NCBI GenBank assembly: GCA_016713425.1
Contig: JADJPE010000005.1
Span: forward strand, 1,922,001-1,986,000
DNA: 64,000 bases
Origin: Deltaproteobacteria bacterium
Lineage (GTDB): Bacteria; Myxococcota; Kuafuiibacteriia; Kuafuiibacteriales; Kuafuiibacteriaceae
Direction: 5' to 3'
Positions 61,907 to 64,000 of the stretch are shown here, in pieces (position 1 is the stretch's first letter; each line of letters starts with the position of its first letter). The translations under genes and the position numbers were made by a program. The notes below the pieces were generated by a model. The model ran no database searches and was not told where the DNA came from. It saw nothing but the letters and a program-made list of their open reading frames with translations.

Positions 61907-64000
61907 GTGAACGCGAGTCGATCCACATTTGGCAAGTACGTGCTCCTTCGCAAGCTGGCTTCCGGCGGGATGGGGGAGATCTTTCTTGCCAAGCAGCGCG
62001 GGCCTTCCGGCTTCGAGAAGCTGCTCGTCATCAAGCGCATCCTCGCGCATCACCTCGACAAGCGCGATTACCTCGACATGTTCTTCAGCGAGGCGCGCCT
62101 GGTCGCCCGGCTGAGCCACAACAACATCATCCAGATCCACGAGATGGGTGAGATCGACGGCGATTACTACATTGCGATGGAGTACGTGCGAGGCAAGTCT
62201 CTGCGCGACGTCGTCGATGAACTCCGGGCCGAAGGGCGTGTGCTTCCGCTCGCCCACGTGGTCGAACTCGCGATCAAGCTCTGTGAAGGGCTCGGGTATG
62301 CGCACCAAGCGCGCGACATTCGGGGGCGTCCGATGCACATCGTGCATCGCGACATCAACCCGCACAACATTCTGGTCTCCTACTCGGGTGACTTAAAGCT
62401 GATCGACTTTGGCATCGCGAAGTCCGAGATGACGTCGGTCCATACCGCCACGGGGACGATCAAGGGCAAGTTCGTTTACATGTCCCCCGAGCAATCGGCG
62501 GCCGACCCGATCGACCGGCGGTCGGACATCTTCAGCCTCGGGATCGTCCTGTACGAGATGGCGTGCCTCGAGAACCCATTCGTGCGCCAGAATGTGGTGT
62601 TGTCGCTCGAAGCCATCCAGCGTCAGTCGATGCCGCTCCCGTCGACGAAACGTGCCGATGCGGCGCCGCTCGATCGCATTCTTTCCCGAGCGCTCGAGAA
62701 GACGCCCGAGGACCGGTATCAAACCGCCACCGAGATGCGCGATGACTTGCGCGCGCTCTTTCGCGACGGGGCGGTCTCGCCGCCATCCGAAGATATTTCG
62801 ACCTTCCTTCATCAGCTTTTTGCGGCCGACATCGAGGAAGAGGATCGCTTGTTGGCCGAGGCCGACCAGGCGACCGCCGATTTCGGCGACGTACTGATCC
62901 CCGTTCCATCGTCCGTTCCGCCGATTCCCCCGCCCACGAGCGCGCACGACCAGGCCGATGCGCCGTTCGTCGACGAGGAGCCGACGCTTGCGGAGGATGA
63001 GGACTCGCTCGCAAATCATGCGACGAATGCTGGCACCGTCCTGGGCGGAATCCAGGAACCAACGGCGGGGCAGAGTGTGGTCCTCGGTCAAGCTCGGCCC
63101 TTCCTCGACGCGGTGGACGAGGCCGACGGCTTGAGCGGCGTCGAACGCACGATGCCGAGCCCGGGCGAAGCCAATGGCCAAGGCCGCCAGACCGCGAACG
63201 GCACGAACGGCGCGAACGGCGCGAACGGCGCGAACGGCGCGAACGGCGCGAACGGCGCGAACGGCGCGAACGCCGGCAACGGCCAGGGACGTGACGCGTC
63301 GTCGAGTACGCTCGGACCGGATTTGGTCGCCCCCGACCTCTTCGCATTCTCGTCCGAGGTCCCGACGCGCTCGGACCGCGTGCCGCGCCCGTCGGGCGTC
63401 ATTTCGAGCGCCTTGCGGGTCGGCGAAGGCGCCGCAAGCCAACCGGACCGAGCCGAACGCCTCGAGCGCCCGGCGATCGGACGCACTGGCTTTGAGCGTT
63501 CGTTGGTCGAAAAGTTCTCCGGTCTGCCTGGTCAAGGTTCGCAAAGCCCGGGTCAAGGCCAGTTCGACGCGCTGCTTTCGGGCGCCACTTTCGATGAAGC
63601 AACGCAGCTCCGCGGTTCGGTGGGCGGTGCGGCGTCCAGCGTGTCGATGGCGCTCGTTGCGCCGCCCATGGATGCGGGCTTGGTGACCGACGAAGACACG
63701 GCCAACGGCGCGGTGGTGCGGCCCCATGCGCGCTGGCGATTCCTTGGGCGAATGGCCGCATATCTGGCGATTGTCGGGGCGACGACGGCGCTGGGTTTTG
63801 TGGGGACGCGGACCCTCATCGGCGGCCGTCCTCAAGCGCAGATCGTCGTGATTCCACCCGAACTTGGCTCGGAGTTCGCCCAAGATGAGCCAACACCAGC
63901 GCCTGACCCGGCGCCGTCCGCCCCCGATCCCTCCGCGGCCGAGCGTGCGGGCGCGGCGTTCATCGATTCGAGCGGGGGCGAGATCGTCTTCGCCGGGGAG
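61907..64000 (+). CDS. Ser/Thr protein kinase (Hanks type), canonical, 3' end outside window
   Basis: About 698 residues visible, frame open to the right edge. Starts at GTG with GAGAGG upstream. The kinase domain (about 8-285) is complete: glycine loop LASGGMGEIF, Lys43 in LLVIKRIL, HRD in IVHRDINPHNIL (147-149), DFG in LIDFGIAK (167-169), APE-type MSPEQ. The middle is disordered, with a 9-bp-coded Asn-Gly-Ala repeat. A membrane helix (about 610-630, MAAYLAIVGATTALGFVG) follows and the visible end is Pro-rich and periplasmic. Typical one-pass myxobacterial receptor kinase. Serves as the intact comparison for the two pseudokinases. Confidence 0.9.
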   Translation, partial: MNASRSTFGKYVLLRKLASGGMGEIFLAKQRGPSGFEKLLVIKRILAHHLDKRDYLDMFFSEARLVARLSHNNIIQIHEMGEIDGDYYIAMEYVRGKSLRDVVDELRAEGRVLPLAHVVELAIKLCEGLGYAHQARDIRGRPMHIVHRDINPHNILVSYSGDLKLIDFGIAKSEMTSVHTATGTIKGKFVYMSPEQSAADPIDRRSDIFSLGIVLYEMACLENPFVRQNVVLSLEAIQRQSMPLPSTKRADAAPLDRILSRALEKTPEDRYQTATEMRDDLRALFRDGAVSPPSEDISTFLHQLFAADIEEEDRLLAEADQATADFGDVLIPVPSSVPPIPPPTSAHDQADAPFVDEEPTLAEDEDSLANHATNAGTVLGGIQEPTAGQSVVLGQARPFLDAVDEADGLSGVERTMPSPGEANGQGRQTANGTNGANGANGANGANGANGANGANAGNGQGRDASSSTLGPDLVAPDLFAFSSEVPTRSDRVPRPSGVISSALRVGEGAASQPDRAERLERPAIGRTGFERSLVEKFSGLPGQGSQSPGQGQFDALLSGATFDEATQLRGSVGGAASSVSMALVAPPMDAGLVTDEDTANGAVVRPHARWRFLGRMAAYLAIVGATTALGFVGTRTLIGGRPQAQIVVIPPELGSEFAQDEPTPAPDPAPSAPDPSAAERAGAAFIDSSGGEIVFAGE
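63196..63273 (+). repeat. 9-bp tandem repeat coding for (NGA)n
   Basis: About eight copies of aacggcgcg in frame inside the disordered linker of the kinase. Confidence 0.95.

Noticed and set aside
61696..62040. Extension of the small lipoprotein frame up to 62040
   Set aside because: It would cover the kinase start and the terminator and gives no signal-like sequence.
62393..63883. A 496-residue minus-strand open frame opposite the kinase
   Set aside because: Arg-rich, contains repeats that are merely the antisense of the kinase linker, and runs opposite the canonical kinase motifs.

Overview
The window looks like a piece of a high-GC, predatory-type or soil myxobacterial (Myxococcota, former Deltaproteobacteria) chromosome. 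I infer this from the gene content. There are Hanks-type kinases and pseudokinases fused to WD40 or PEGA modules, and an FHA-type sigma54-activator relative. There are many large secreted or lipoprotein multi-domain proteins (ASH/vWA, nidogen-like/CARDB/Ig-like, amidohydrolase/TSP3/lamin-tail). Two proteins end in MYXO-CTERM-like tails, and a DUF6178-like gene, a HEAT-repeat protein and a near match to the Myxococcus lexA operator are also present. GTG and TTG starts are common. There are no phage, IS or plasmid genes, no rRNA and no CRISPR array.

Layout. 1-13.8 kb is an envelope and surface-protein region: the tail of a vWA protein, an ECF sigma/anti-sigma pair, an ASH-repeat/vWA lipoprotein, two paralogous secreted nidogen/CARDB/Ig proteins, and a DUF218 (ElyC/YdcF-like) membrane protein between them. 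13.8-25.4 kb is a minus-strand block: LpoB-like lipoprotein, amidohydrolase fusion, HEAT protein, pseudokinase-WD40 and a filter-less channel/TrkA-N protein. 25.4-36.2 kb holds a pseudokinase with PEGA domain, a TonB-receptor-like barrel and a two-gene alpha-2-macroglobulin split. 36.3-46.6 kb holds Dps, two small conserved proteins, the FHA/AAA+ regulator, a diheme lipoprotein, a four-gene plus-strand cluster of unknown function with a DUF6178-like protein, and a tiny lysine-rich protein. 46.6-50.4 kb holds a zinc-ribbon protein, LexA, a protein arginine methyltransferase (PRMT) homologue and a degenerate M20 peptidase lipoprotein. 50.6-56.9 kb is a plus-strand run: EF-hand protein, RluA-family pseudouridine synthase, FtsB-like protein, membrane diguanylate cyclase, PIN-PhoH and a DsbD-alpha-like periplasmic protein. 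57-64 kb holds a secreted PIG-L deacetylase, two tRNA-Ser genes, a tandem AAA protein, a small lipoprotein and a canonical Ser/Thr kinase that runs off the right edge.

Two themes stand out. First, several proteins keep the fold signature of an enzyme or channel but have lost key residues. These are two independent pseudokinases (both missing the VAIK Lys, HRD Asp and DFG Asp), an M20 peptidase missing the bridging Asp and the Glu-Glu pair, a Kch-like channel without TVGYG, an enhancer-binding-type AAA+ protein with GAHSTA instead of GAFTGA, and an alpha-2-macroglobulin without a thioester motif. A canonical kinase at the right edge serves as an internal control. Second, in-frame tandem repeats (6, 9, 18, 24 bp) sit inside linkers of many coding regions, while the tandem repeats whose unit is not a multiple of three (7 and 8 bp) lie only between genes.

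All assignments come from reading motifs and domain patterns by eye. No database search was run, and start codons are often uncertain.
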